NCBI GenBank assembly: GCA_964036195.1
Contig: OZ038452.1
Location: 13,634,704 to 13,698,703 of the forward strand
Length of the DNA stretch: 64,000 nucleotides
Direction of reading: 5' to 3'
Source: Sphaerolaimus hirsutus
Taxonomy: Eukaryota > Nematoda > Chromadorea > Monhysterida > Sphaerolaimidae
In this document: in pieces, positions 24,468 to 45,133 of the stretch
Position numbering within the stretch: position 1 is the stretch's first letter
How the letters are laid out: each line of letters starts with the position of its first letter
Made by a program: the position numbers and the translations under genes
The notes under the pieces: generated by a model
The model's database searches: none
What the model was told of the DNA's origin: nothing
The model's input: only the letters and a program-made list of their open reading frames with translations

Positions 24468-25102
24468 TGAGGCGTCTACTTCTAAAAGTCGACAAGTCCA
24501 AAATATGGAAATTTCGAGTTAGGCCCGGAAACGTCATCTGGGGCTACTTCCGCACATTTTTTTTCATTTTCCATAAAAATTTTTGACCTCACATGCCCAT
24601 ATGGCAAAGTGCCAAATTTGACATTTTTGGGGAAAAATGCAAAAATTTCGGGCAAGCAGTCGACAAGTCCACCTAGTTTAGTGCAAGAAGTCGACAAGTC
24701 CATCCCTCCGCTTCCTTTTTTATGGGAAAAAAGCAAGAAATGTGATATGTCCACTATGGACAGCTACTTCTAAAAGTCGACAAGTGCATAAATTGCCCAT
24801 TAGGCAGCCTCGGCTTCTCCGGGAACAAAAATGTTTGTTACTGCAAGAAGTCGACAAGTCCAATTCCCTCCCAAAAACAGTTTTGCTCTGACCGAATGGA
24901 AATTTATGGACACCCAATTTTTCACATATAGGTTGAGAGCAGGGGCTGAAAATTTGACACTTTATTGTCAACATATGGAACTTAATGGAAAGCATGAGAG
25001 AGCCAAATTGGACACGCACCACGGGCCTGGAATTGAGTCAGAAACTTAAAATGCGATTTACTCCAAATCACATTTTGTGGACTTTTAGAATTAGACGCCT
25101 CA
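24468..25102. mobile_element. MITE with repeated GTCGACAAGTCC motifs
   Basis: The ends are TGAGGCGTCTACTTCTAAAA and the inverse 'ttttagaattagacgcctca'. The motif 'aagtcgacaagtcca' occurs at least five times inside. A fragment of the same family lies in enolase intron 1 at about 39215-39395. No transposase found. Confidence 0.7.
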
Positions 25103-25267
25103 AATACAAGTAGGATAACTCCCCGAACAAAAACGAGTTTGCTCGATAAAACTTCTGGCGAGAACTCACATAGTAATTTTCTGGGTACGCCATAACTGCA
25201 TTGCTCGACTGATGGCAGGACATGATGAACGTGATTGCAACGCATAAGCACGCGCAGGTGCCCATCT

Positions 25268-25431
25268 GGGGACAGTCACAGGCCCTATAAAATGTTATGT
25301 CAAATGTCATGTAGTGTCAAAAGTCATGTAAAATGCCCTTGAAAATGGCATCATTTTCCAGGCCATTTTACATGATTTTTGACACTTTGCATGATATTTT
25401 ACATTTTGCATGGTCTAGGACTGGCACCAGG
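25268..25431. mobile_element. Palindromic MITE of the TGTCATGTAAAATG family
   Basis: Near-perfect palindrome of 'tgtcaaaagtcatgtaaaatgcc' type arms. Ends are 'ggggacagtcacaggcc' and 'ggtctaggactggcacc', matching the copy inside the transporter exon (60762-60927). Confidence 0.65.
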
Positions 25432-26618
25432 GCGCTGGTCGTTGAGGGCATGATCGCACGATGGGCAGTCTCTGTAAAAATCATGTGTCCTCTGCCAGGT
25501 AGTTTCTTCCAGCTGGCTTTCGATTAAAGTGAGGCACAAAGGCGTGCTATAATAACCATTTATAGCATGCTGCGTGAATCATTTGAAATGATAAATTTGC
25601 ATAAAAAGCGAACGGTGCGGCCGCATCGAAAACAGAACAGCGTCCGACTTCATCACTGCCCAGATACTAAGACCATTTTCACACGCTAACACACAAAAAG
25701 GCACTAAAGCGGGCATTAAAGCAGCGAGCAATTTTCCGCATTATTTATGTACACCAGCTTACTTATCAAACTAGCAGCAGATTTACACTCTAGTACAGTG
25801 CATCCACAAAATACAGTTGGAAGCTTTATTTCAGAACAGCATATAGCAAGCAGGAATGCAGCATAGAACCGGCTAAAAACCGTTCCCAGAACCGAATCGG
25901 CAACCGGCTTACATCAGGTTTATAGGACCGGACAGTGAGCCATCCCGAACCTCTGCACTTTGGTATATATTTACATAGACGGACATTTGAATCGGACCAG
26001 GTCAATCAACATTCGAAACCGGAATGGTCAAGTAACTGGATGCCGTACAGAGACAAGACAATGCGCATCCGCACTTTGACCCTACTACGGGTCACGGGTC
26101 GGGTCACGATGGGGGCCCTAGGTGGCGGTGAAACAATGCGCTCGGAGCCGTAGTGAAACCGGGACACGGGATGCGCGTGAACCGCCGCAAATGCATTATA
26201 TTACCGCCTATCAACGCCGCCGAGACAATATCAGCGCGCCATCGGGCGAGAAAGCATAAAAAGTCTCCAGGGTCCGGCCGCCGATGCCAAATAAGCGGGG
26301 ATTATGACGCGGTATTGAGAAGAAAATCGCGCGAAAATGTAAAACTTTCACACGCCATGCTGCAAAACAAAATGACGTAAATGCTTCGCGCCACTGAAGA
26401 CACAACAGAATGCATTAAGGTGGGAACAAAGGCCATTTTCCCAAAGTTCCCAAATCAACCAGTGATTGTGCATGCTAAATGAACAAGTATTTAGCAACGG
26501 GCACAGGTGTGGGACTTTCTTGCTCCCCACCAAGCAGCGGGAGATTGCCACTGAGCAGCATAGGAACCATGCCATCATAGTTGTTAAAACGTATTTAAAT
26601 TTACTCGATAAATACGTA
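25432..26618. other. No recognisable gene
   Basis: The stretch 25850-26350 is GC-richer, with overlapping open frames on both strands and no known motif. No transposon ends or RNA gene seen. Confidence 0.3.
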
Positions 26619-26863
26619 TACCGTATGTCCTCAAAATACCCCCCTCAAAATGGGCACTATGAATTTCTAGTCCGGGAAATGCATAACAGACGTTAAAAAC
26701 ACTTACTGTGTTACGTTAGAAAATCGTTTATACCATCTACATCCTTATATAAGGCTGTAAAAACTTATAAATGGTGGTTATTGTTTTATTTTTCACGTTT
26801 TTCTCTCAAAATTTCCACTCTGAAAAAATAAACCCCCCGGGGGTAATTCGAGGAAATACGGTA
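26619..26863. mobile_element. CCGTAT-family MITE
   Basis: Ends TACCGTATGTCCTCAAAATA and 'aattcgaggaaatacggta'. The interior matches the long copies in shortened form. Confidence 0.75.
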
Positions 26864-27061
26864 CTCGAGTACTGCTAAATACGGTTACGTTTCCTCTGAA
26901 AGCAAGTAACCGTAGTCACCTTCACGCGTACTTTTCTATAAAGAACTCGAGTACAGAAAACGTGTTTTGTATGGGCTTTTACATCATCTTTTTCAAGACA
27001 TCAAAGGGAAAAAGGGAGAAAAAAAAGCTAAAAATAAGTCAAATGGTCAAAATTTGGTATA

Positions 27062-27190
27062 TACCGTACCCCCCTCGAAATAAACCCCCATAAAATTTTG
27101 CTGAGAAAATATTAACACCCCCTCAACCCAAATAGAGTAAAGGGCATGTAAATACTGCAGTGTGAGATCTGTGTAATGCAGAACACACGT
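27062..27190. mobile_element. CCGTAT-family MITE, partial
   Basis: It begins TACCGTACCCCCCTCGAAAT and keeps 'tgtgtaatgcagaacacac', then loses identity. No right end. Confidence 0.5.
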
Positions 27191-27961
27191 TAAAACTAAT
27201 GACTGACTGCAGGTGTAAAGTAAGTAAAAATAAATACTTAATGTTTTATTTGAAAAAGTTCAGTACTTTTTTAACAACTCTGTATGCCACCCACGCGGGT
27301 GGTGGGTCAAAATTAGTGACATAGTGAATTTATGTAAAAAAATTGGGTGCAATAGAGGTAAAAACAAGCAAAAATAACGCATCTTTCCAAAAGCGCTCTC
27401 AACTTGGAACAATACAAGTATGAAAAATGCAATTCCGATCATTCATCGTGTCGTGCCATTTATGAAATTTATCATGTGTAGGCTTTTCGCAGACTAATAT
27501 TGTCAATTATGGTACGGTCAATTTTTTCTGGGTTCTGATTAGAATGAACTTTTTATGAACACAATGAACAATTAAGTTTTTTCTACCAAACAATGACCCA
27601 TTTCTTCAAAAAAACTTCTTTGTGTTCGTCTACCACGACATCAGCGCCATTCGAAGCGGACTAAATAAGTAAATGGTGACAGCTCAGCAAGTGAACATTA
27701 GCTTATTATTTTGACCGCCCCAGCAATTCCGGGACGCATTCGTGCAGCGCCCACGAAAGTGGCCGCTTTGGGCGGACGGAATAGATTAAAACATCTCGCC
27801 GTTTACCGATTCATAGGAGATTAACATTAATGAAGCGCCAACCACAAGGTTTTATTTTATGGGGCGTTTCCAGCAACCCCCCCCCCCCCACCCAACATCA
27901 GATAGATTCCAATAAGCCAGGCTGCACGACTGAAATATATGAACAGGCAATACAGCATTTT
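27191..27961. other. No recognisable gene
   Basis: Short open frames only. No structured repeat identified. Confidence 0.3.
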
Positions 27962-28166
27962 GGCTCTACACACATTGGTTCCAACGATAACCAATGTCAA
28001 CTGGTCCCGATCCCAATTCAAAAATTGTCGATGAGTAGTAATACGCATTTTTGCTTGCATTTGCATATTTGTGCATTTGACCGCTGTTATCGTTCATAGT
28101 CTTGTCAGCACGCTTTGAATTTGGATCGGAACAAGTTGACATTTGCTGTCAATTGTCTGTAGAGCC
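27962..28166. mobile_element. MITE of the GTTGACATTTG family, diverged ends
   Basis: Ends GGCTCTACACAC and 'ctgtagagcc'. Interior arms 'aatgtcaactggtcccgatcc' and 'ggatcggaacaagttgacatt' are inverted repeats matching the element at 41095-41255. Confidence 0.6.
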
Positions 28167-28915
28167 CGTTTAGATACAGAAATGATACGTGATATGCAAA
28201 GTTGAACGTAATGCGGACACGACAGGTTTGGTATTATTCTTGTCACCTCGCATGAAAGCCAGTAAATGTACAAAACAGCCCATGATTGCAGGGCACCGTT
28301 CCAGCATAAAACAATGCAAATTACGCCGGAAACCGGCACCCAGCGGAAAAAGGAAGCGAAATATCGAGCTACATCAAAAATGCACTGCACCGAACAATGC
28401 AAACAAGTGAGCTTTCACGCGTACTCCCATCGGAAAGCGACACGGCCGATAAATTCAGAGCAAGGTGGGCATTTTCTCCACAAATGTAACCGCCAGCGCG
28501 TAGATTAATTTCATCCGGATTCATGAAGAACGGCCCACAAAATTGGCAGCGATCAATCACAAGAGCCATATGGGTTATAAAAACGACCCGTCAACTCGGA
28601 TAACGTCAGTGATCGGGCGCCAACATGTCATGGCGGTGAAAAAAATAGTGGGGCAACATTGCGGTGGAAAAGATACATGAGCGAGCACACAATAGACACA
28701 GAAACGCTGATCCAACGGCAGCGAGAAAGGATTTTGAGGGGAAATTTCGACTGTACACAATGGTTGAAAAGTCGATCCGACCAACGAGTCTCGAGGCAGC
28801 ATAAAATCGACAACCGTCATTGTGAAATTTGCAGCGTTCGTTTCAGCGGCAGATTGACAAATCAAGTGCAGAATATTGCAATCCTCATATTTTTTTAATT
28901 TTACGCTACTGACTA
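28167..28915. other. No recognisable gene
   Basis: Balanced base composition, with overlapping open frames of up to 116 codons on both strands without known motifs. An unrecognised or non-coding exon cannot be excluded. Confidence 0.25.
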
Positions 28916-29590
28916 AGGTTGGCACTCGATTTTTTTAAGCTGATTTTATTTTTAAAAAATCTGTTTTTTTTATACAAAAATCACAGGGTGGAAACTGATT
29001 TTAATTTTTAAAAATCAAAATGAAAAATTTCTGGTAGACTTGCACTAGCTATTTTGCAATTTTTTGCGAGCAAGCGCGCAATTTCCAATACACATTACCA
29101 TTGGTGGTGTTTTCATGGGTTTCGGGGCATTTTTGGTGTAAAAGATTGCATTTATTCATGCTACAGTGTAATGAATAATAAGCCGTGATATGCTAATTGC
29201 TAGTGTAGTATATAATATCCAGCCAATGTGCTCCCACATACTTCTACAGTGTGTAGCATCACTGGCAATGCATTAGCCTTCTCTTACAACTTCACTTAAG
29301 CACTATTCCATGCTGAACTTCACTTGAAGTCACGAACGTTGACAAAAGGCGATGTACGTAATAAGTCGACGTAAAATGGATATTTTTGAAAGAAATCACT
29401 GCTTATAATGCTATCCCATGACTCCAGTCATAATATGACCACAATAGACATAACAATACATTGTCTGACGCTTAACATACACAAATTTTATCTCTACACC
29501 CCCATTTTGGGCGATTTAAAAAAAAATCAATCAAAAAATCAATTTAAAAAAACCAAGGCGTTTAAAGAATTGATTTTTTTCCAACCCTAC
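28916..29590 (-). mobile_element. hAT-like MITE, RepB family, reversed
   Basis: Ends AAGGTTGGCA and CCAACCCT with flanking near-duplicates CTACTGAC and GTACTGAC (7 of 8). On the minus strand the interior carries the RepB signature 'gtgacttcaagtgaagttc'. AAAAATC-type runs lie next to both ends. Confidence 0.6.
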
Positions 29591-30186
29591 GTACTGACGA
29601 CGCATAATTTTAATTGTACCAGAATAATTTTACTTTAGCTCAAATTGTACTTGGAGTTACGAATTTGAGCACAATTCAATTAAACGAATTTCAAATTAAA
29701 GCACTACATTTATTGGTTTTGCATGAATAATGAATAGATAATTTTTGAGACTGTTGTACGCACTTTGACTATTTCTGAGTTATCTGGTGATGTTCTCTCC
29801 ACAAGTGCAACAAACCCGCACTATCACAACATTTTAAAACTAAACTCCTGTAAAAATGAATACGGATTAGGCGATTCTGTTTGAGTAACCAATTGCACAA
29901 TTGCTTCAAAAATCTAGCACTCACCTAACAAAAGCCCGATGTAATATCCAAAAAAAACAAAGTGAAAAGTGGGTGAATTTCAAAACTCCCCAGACAAAAT
30001 CAAAAACTATTCAAGACGTGCCTAGTTTCATTAAAGTACCTAACCACACAAAAACCAAAGATCTCAGCCAAGTGCCACGAAAGGGCGACCGTCCACAAGC
30101 CGTAAAAACCACCAAATTCATTGCAAAGTCCATCCGCTCAAACTACACTCAAATCTAGCACATTTGAGAGTTTCCCAGATCAACAC
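29591..30186. other. Region downstream of enolase
   Basis: It contains the enolase 3' UTR. No canonical AATAAA is obvious on the minus strand close to the stop; 'aatgaa' variants occur around 30020-30040 and 30115. No other gene. Confidence 0.4.
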
Positions 30187-39557
<9,371 letters not shown>

Positions 39558-39577
39558 GATTGCCGACGTAGAGATAA

Positions 39578-39590
39578 ACTGCGAACGAAA
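39578..39590 (-). promoter_or_regulatory. Splice acceptor before the enolase start codon
   Basis: On the minus strand, TTTTCGTTCGCAG ends 21 bases before ATG. It implies a 5' UTR intron or trans-splicing of a leader. The sequence cannot say which. Confidence 0.55.
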
Positions 39591-39599
39591 AGATCAAGT

Positions 39600-40099
39600 T
39601 GGAAACGTCCCGAGATTGATTTTTAGGCGCTGGTCACACTGTTTTGTTGGATAGATTGCGGGATGTTTGATAGAACTCACGTTTGTGCGGATGCGGATGA
39701 GCGGCAGAATTGGGGAATCCTTGGCGAGGAACGTTAAAATGAAGTGCGATTCGAAACTGCAGGAAGCAAAGGCGCATCGAACTATCAGTGGACGTTTTCC
39801 TTGCACAGATACACAACAAGGGAGACTTAGGCGACAAAAACAGACCAAATTTATTGTAAAACTGCGAAGTAGGCGGAGTTACCAGACCTATATTCCTGTA
39901 AAGCTGATTGTCGGAAACGATTAAGTACGCAACACGAAAAACGCACGTCGACAGACACAAATACACGATAATAATACGCTTAAATGGAACACGCAAATCA
40001 GCGAACGATAATTAGCTGCAAGGCTAACGACCCAGACTAATCTGCAGTAATCTACTGAGCCCGCAACGTAACGTGCCAAATTTAGAAGCATATCATTAC
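39600..40099. other. Upstream region of enolase
   Basis: It probably holds the enolase promoter and a possible non-coding first exon. No TATA box or other motif could be placed with confidence. Confidence 0.35.
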
Positions 40100-40107
40100 G
40101 TCGCAAC

Positions 40108-40611
40108 TAGGGTGTCAACAAAAACTTTTTGGCGGAAAACGGAAACGGAAAAATTTTTGCACATGCCGGAAAACGGAAACGGAAAAATTTTTGCACGTGC
40201 CGGAAAACGGAAAACGGAAAAATGGAAGGCCAGAAAACGGAAACGGAAACGGAAAAATTTGCTGAAATTATGCCGGAAACGGAAAAAAATTTGCAGAAAT
40301 TTATCCTGAATTAAAAAAATTTGCAGAAATCTCACTAGAAATAGGAACAATTCACTTCATTGAGAACCTCTATGCATTTTTACAAGTTTGGCTGAAACAG
40401 AAAATTGAGCTGGAAAGTTGAAAAAAGTTGGAAAAACAGACAATTGAACCGGAAAACGGAAAAAGGCGGAAAAATTGAGAAAAAAATGCCGGAAAACGGA
40501 AAATGAGCCGGAAAAACGGAAACGGAAAAAAAATTTAGCAGCCGGAAAAGGGAAACGGAAAAAAATTTGCCTGCGGAAAGCGGAAATGGAAAACGGAAAG
40601 TTGACACCCTA
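40108..40611. mobile_element. hAT-like MITE with GGAAAACGGAAA minisatellite
   Basis: Perfect 8-bp target duplication GTCGCAAC (40100-40107 and 40612-40619). Perfect 12-bp inverted ends TAGGGTGTCAAC / GTTGACACCCTA. Nearly the whole interior is variants of 'ggaaaacggaaa'. Non-coding. The ends resemble those of the TACCG element at 35102-35883. Confidence 0.9.
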
Positions 40612-40619
40612 GTCGCAAC

Positions 40620-41046
40620 CTTAAGGCCCTCACAAAAACACTTTCACAATTATGAAAAATCGAAATACAAATTTCGGTCAAAAGTCCAAGTTACCGAAAG
40701 CCGTCTAAAAATCCAATCGAAATCCATCTAAAAGTTTACGCATTTGAACAGGAATGGAATCACTTGTAACATCGTCGTGTTAATCGGTAACTTAGCAGTT
40801 GACAGGGCTCGCAAAAAAACGCACGTTTGTTGCGGTAATCCTCCAGCGACAAGGCCGTCACCTCTCACTCAACCACAATAAAATCGGGCGGGCATATCAC
40901 CGCCGGCCCACCGAGTTCTGGTCTAAGCGATCCACCCACAGCGATTCCATTAGTTTTGGTGTTGATTTTATCCAGTTTATGCGGGAAAAGCTAAGCGCAA
41001 TTTTTGGCTCACTGCCAACAAAGTTCTGGCGCTTTTCACATCACTA
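40620..41046. other. No recognisable gene
   Basis: An 82-codon plus-strand open frame has no known features. No transposon ends. Confidence 0.3.
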
Positions 41047-41094
41047 GTTATGAGTCAACATATACAGGTATATCAGACAGGTGGCAGGACTTTG

Positions 41095-41255
41095 GCCCCA
41101 CACACACTAGTTGACATCGACACCAAATGTCAACAAGTTCCCACCCCAATTCAAACCTTGCGTGTGAACGTCGTTCGTTGACTTGTCAGCGAGCTTTGAA
41201 TCGAGATCGGAACCAGTTGACATTTGGTGTCGATGTCAACTAGTGTGTGTGGGGT
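41095..41255. mobile_element. MITE of the ACTAGTTGACATC family
   Basis: 161 bp between 5-bp target duplications CTTTG (41090-41094 and 41256-41260). Ends GCCCCACACACACTAGTTGA and inverse. Inner arms 'gacaccaaatgtcaac' and 'gttgacatttggtgtc' are perfect inverses. Confidence 0.85.
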
Positions 41256-41312
41256 CTTTGTGATCTTATTTATAGCCAATGAAAAGCTGTGGAGCAAAGG
41301 CATAGCAATATA

Positions 41313-41712
41313 CCGTATATCCTCGAATAAGACCCCCCCCCTTGAATAACTCCCCACCCTTGAATAACTCCCCCCTCAAAGACGCTGACGAAAAAATAAC
41401 TCCCCCCCTTGAATAACTCCCCACCCTTGAAAAACTCCCCCCTCTGTGATGAGTGTGGAAGATGGTGCAACAAGTGAAAAAACGTAATGCAAATGCAGTG
41501 CAGTGTGTGAGACAAAAATACAAAAGAATGTTAGCCTACAGCAGCGAAAGCACATACACAGTGTGTATTTTATGCAGTGTATACACACCTACCTACCTGC
41601 AAGTTTTCCTGAAAGTTATGAGGAAAAAATAACTCCCTCCCTTGAATAACTCCCCCCTCAAAAACACTGACGAAAAAATAACTCCCCGGGGGACTTATTC
41701 GAGGATATACGG
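41313..41712. mobile_element. CCGTAT-family MITE, CGAATAAG subtype
   Basis: Ends CCGTATATCCTCGAATAAG and inverse, flanked by TA on both sides. The related unoccupied sequence at 34995-35010 ('cattataagtggtg') shows the site before insertion and supports a TA duplication. The interior repeats 'ttgaataactcccc'. Confidence 0.85.
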
Positions 41713-41825
41713 TAAGTGGTGATTTCTGTCAAAAATATCCGTTTTTATGTCAACTCGTGATGTATATCACCTTTTGTCGAACATTTGTGACTTCGAGTGC
41801 AGTTGGGCATGGAATAGTGCTTAAA

Positions 41826-41860
41826 TACCGTATATCCTCGAATAAGTCCCCCGGGATTTT
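41826..41860. mobile_element. CCGTAT-family fragment
   Basis: TACCGTATATCCTCGAATAA followed by 'gtcccccggg', then unrelated sequence. Right half missing. Confidence 0.55.
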
Positions 41861-42175
41861 CAATTTTTGTCTGTTATCTATTGCTAACATAAGTCTTTTC
41901 AAAGAAATACAAAGATTGCGTAGTCTGGGGCCAAGTCTGCGAGTCTAGAAGAAAAAAAACGTTTGAAAAGCAATCAAAAATGTCAAAACTCAAATTTTAG
42001 GGGTTCTTTGAATTGTTTTTCCGTCGAGAGGAAATCGGTTATCTTTTTTACTATTATTTTTGTAGGAAATTTTAAGCGTTTTCTGTATTTTTGAGCAAAA
42101 GTGCAATACGCAATGACTTTGATTCATTATTCAAGTGGGATAAGGTAGATTCCAATACAATCAATAGACTATAAG
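41861..42175. other. Displaced original 3' flank of the transporter gene
   Basis: It lies directly left of the retrotransposon target site, so before the insertion it followed the transporter 3' UTR. 'AATAAT' on the minus strand near 42131 is the closest thing to a poly(A) signal. No gene. Confidence 0.4.
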
Positions 42176-42179
42176 AATG
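42176..42179. other. Target-site duplication AATG, left
   Basis: It matches AATG at 60048-60051. The two copies confirm the element's ends. Confidence 0.9.
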
Positions 42180-44815
42180 TGTCATGAATTTTCACCGGCT
42201 ACTTTTTACTCAACCAAATTCCACTATGGCAAACTGCCAAGTTTTACCGATCTCACACCTACTCGTTGGATGAGCGACAAAGTAAGGCAACGGAAAAGCG
42301 ACTACCGATTGAATTCGCAACGCACAATGGTGAATTCACCGAAGTGAATATCACAGGTGTACGCTACGTCAATTAAGTTAGCTTTTTAGCGAATGGCGTT
42401 TTTATCAACGCACCAGCAGTTAGTTGAATGTCTAATTTACACCAAGGGGTCCGAAGTTTTTAGAAGAGATTTTATTTTAGGCGATTTTTTAGACTCAGAA
42501 TTCACACATTTAGATAGAACACAGGGAACACACTGAGAGCGAGTTTCTAACCAGCGGCACAAAACCTTCGAAAAAACTCCAAGAAAATGAAACCGAAGCA
42601 ATTTCGACTGAATCGACCCCTACTCTAAATTACGGTACGCTTTTATACGCAACAACATAAGCCAAGTCCAGACAACACTTCCACATACCACGAGAAGCAT
42701 GCTTACAAACGACTTTACAGACACACGGAATTTTAAAACGGGCATACCTAAAATTATTCACGGCGTCAGTTTACAGGATACGTCGATCAACTACACAAAA
42801 ACACAAAGAATTCACGCGCCAAAAATCGGGTTGGGAACAAGAGCGAGGATAAAAATAGAAAAATAAGAAAATGAACGAATGCGACAAGAATAAAAAGAAC
42901 AGGAAAAACACACGGGATACTGTAAAAACTTGTTTTAGCGCGAAAAAATGGCGGGCGATTCAAATTTTACTCAACGAACTCTACCGAAATCCCAAAACCA
43001 CCTCCACGAACGGGGAAACACACAGCAATTAGCGAAACAAATAAACACGCGAACAGTAATCCCATCAGCAAAAAGAGCGTATAATAAACGAAAATGACGT
43101 TGATATCCAAAGCGTAAGAAGCACACGTATTATTAATGCACAACGAAAAAATGTCGTAAGCGGGATAATCCATGATAAGATTAGGATACCGGTAAGGCGA
43201 ACGAAATTAATTTTCACACTGACTGTCAAGGAAAAAATGAATTACGGTACCTTTTTAAAGACTCTTAGCGGAAATTCTATCAGAGTGATTAAATAAATAC
43301 GCACTCAAATCAGATCACCTTTACACTTATCAAAATATTCGGGGAAAAAACAGGAAAAACAAGCGGCTTATTATTTCATCTCTCTGTATAATAAAGATCA
43401 ACCACGAAATTTGCATAAATTCCTAAATATCCAAATATCAAGTTATCAGTTTTCTAGGGGAAAGGGAAATACAAAAAAAATCAATCTAGGATTAGGTAGA
43501 TAAAAAAATAGCGAAGTTGCAAACGTAAAATCAAATAAAAATTAACATACTCGAGTTTTACCTATTCCCTACCAAACCTAAAGTTAAAATGAATATGAAG
43601 TCGGTATAACGCTTAACAGAAATACGAACGCAAATGATTGGCAACTTGAAAGTTTATAAATTCCAATCTTTGTAGCTTAAATGCATGTTTGGATTGCATG
43701 ACTTTTTGAAGTTTAAAAAAAAACAACTCAAGTGAATCCACTGCCACATGCCGAAACGCAACAGCCATTAACTACCGAAGGCACTTATCACGAAAATGAC
43801 CACTCTCGCTGCTACACCACTCATTCTGCTACCAGAATATTAATTAGTCAGCCACGGCTTTTTGATCCCATACGCACTGTGCAAAAACCACACCCCGACA
43901 ACACCGAACTGCTCAACTCACTCAAAAATAGGTACACTTGTCACTGTATGGGTGCTTGTTTCGATGAGATCGGCGGACTGGGCTGTTCTCACAACAAGCC
44001 AAGGGAGTAGGCATTTAGACATGCGATCATGCCTGTCGAGTTAGACTCGATTCTTTTAATTACCTCTCATTTTCAACACCAATCATCATCGCACCTCTAT
44101 AATCAGTGTACCTTTGTAAAATCGCATGTAAATTAACTTTTGTTTCCCAATCCGGAAATGCAGGAATGCACAGTACATACTAGATCAATAGCCGCGACCC
44201 TCACATCAAAAAAATGCAACGAAAGTTAGTCAAAATTCAACCTATGTGCCCTCAGTTATCACTGACCATTCACGCACTACGACACGTAACTGCAGCGTCA
44301 CTCTTTTTACTTAGAGAAAATAACTGAAACTTTGTTATGCAATCCAAACCGCTAGTAAAAATTACTTTTAAATTAAACTGTCACAATTAAAATTGTTGCC
44401 AATTCACTTGTCTCACTTTCTTAAAAAAAAAAAAAAAAACTACCTAATTAAAAAAATCTAAACAAATAAAAACAACTATTTACATCACAGCGTCAACTTT
44501 GCGTCAGATCCTCAATACCTCCAATCCTTTCCTTGGCCAAAAAAAACACACATAACACAATGGGGCACCGGAAAAACGGAAATGCACGTTGCCACGTTGC
44601 CAACGTAGCGCAGCGACGTAGCCGAAAACGTCAACGCCACGTTCGCCCACCGAATCGCCCAAAACCATCGTCGAAGTAGAACTGAAATGTTTAAATTGTT
44701 GTAAGCTCGGAAGTGTAAACAACCCTCTACATAAATTCATTAAGTGAACTATATATACATTTATACTTAAAATTTTTGAGATTTTACAATTTTTGGACAC
44801 CCACTTTTGCTCACA
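42180..44815 (-). repeat. 3' LTR, 2636 bp
   Basis: Begins TGTGAGCAAAAG and ends TTCATGACA on the minus strand (TG...CA). It matches the other LTR with a constant offset of 15228, then 15232 after an A-run of 17 against 21. Small open frames inside, including a hydrophobic 68-codon one at 42967-43173, are the same in both copies, but nothing else supports them as genes. Confidence 0.97.
42471..42476 (-). terminator. Poly(A) signal in 3' LTR
   Basis: AATAAA on the minus strand, about 165 nt downstream of the LTR TATA box (42641-42647). It would give an R region of roughly 150 nt and a U5 of about 275 nt. The equivalent in the 5' LTR is 57699-57704. Confidence 0.5.
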
Positions 44816-44832
44816 AACTCCACCAGCCATAC
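44816..44832 (-). other. Candidate polypurine tract
   Basis: GGCTGGTGGAGTT directly precedes the 3' LTR. It is short and impure compared with typical tracts. Confidence 0.3.
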
Positions 44833-45133
44833 ATTTTACCTCCCGGCTAAAATCGAAGCACAGCAAAACCATTAAAGAAACGAATTGAACTAAATTCCCG
44901 TTTTTTGAGAACTATTTTAAACCAATTTTAAATTTGTTGACAACCATTACGTATTTTTCCACACTTTGTTGAGAACACACAAAAAAAAACTTTTGAACCG
45001 GTAAAACTCAATGAAAATTCAATTTTTAATTCAACAAAAGCTCAATTCTACTGGTAAAACGTTCGCTCTAACAAAAACGACTAAATACAAAAACAACCAA
45101 ACCAAAAAAAAATCCTGTACACCTAAATTACCA

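Larger units (their letters stand above)
41047..41826 (+). repeat. RepB copy split by two MITEs
   Basis: RepB segments at 41047-41094, 41256-41312 and 41713-41826 read continuously when the two inserted MITEs are ignored. They then align with the copy at 34905-35101. Confidence 0.75.

Noticed and set aside
28575..28925. 116-codon minus-strand ORF
   Set aside because: No recognisable domain, and competing frames on the other strand. Not supported as a gene.
42967..43173. 68-codon hydrophobic ORF inside the LTRs
   Set aside because: It is the same in both LTRs only because the LTRs are identical. It has no other support and is probably chance.
44504..44872. 122-codon ORF running into the LTR
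   Set aside because: It crosses the LTR boundary and differs in the other copy at its start. No domain.
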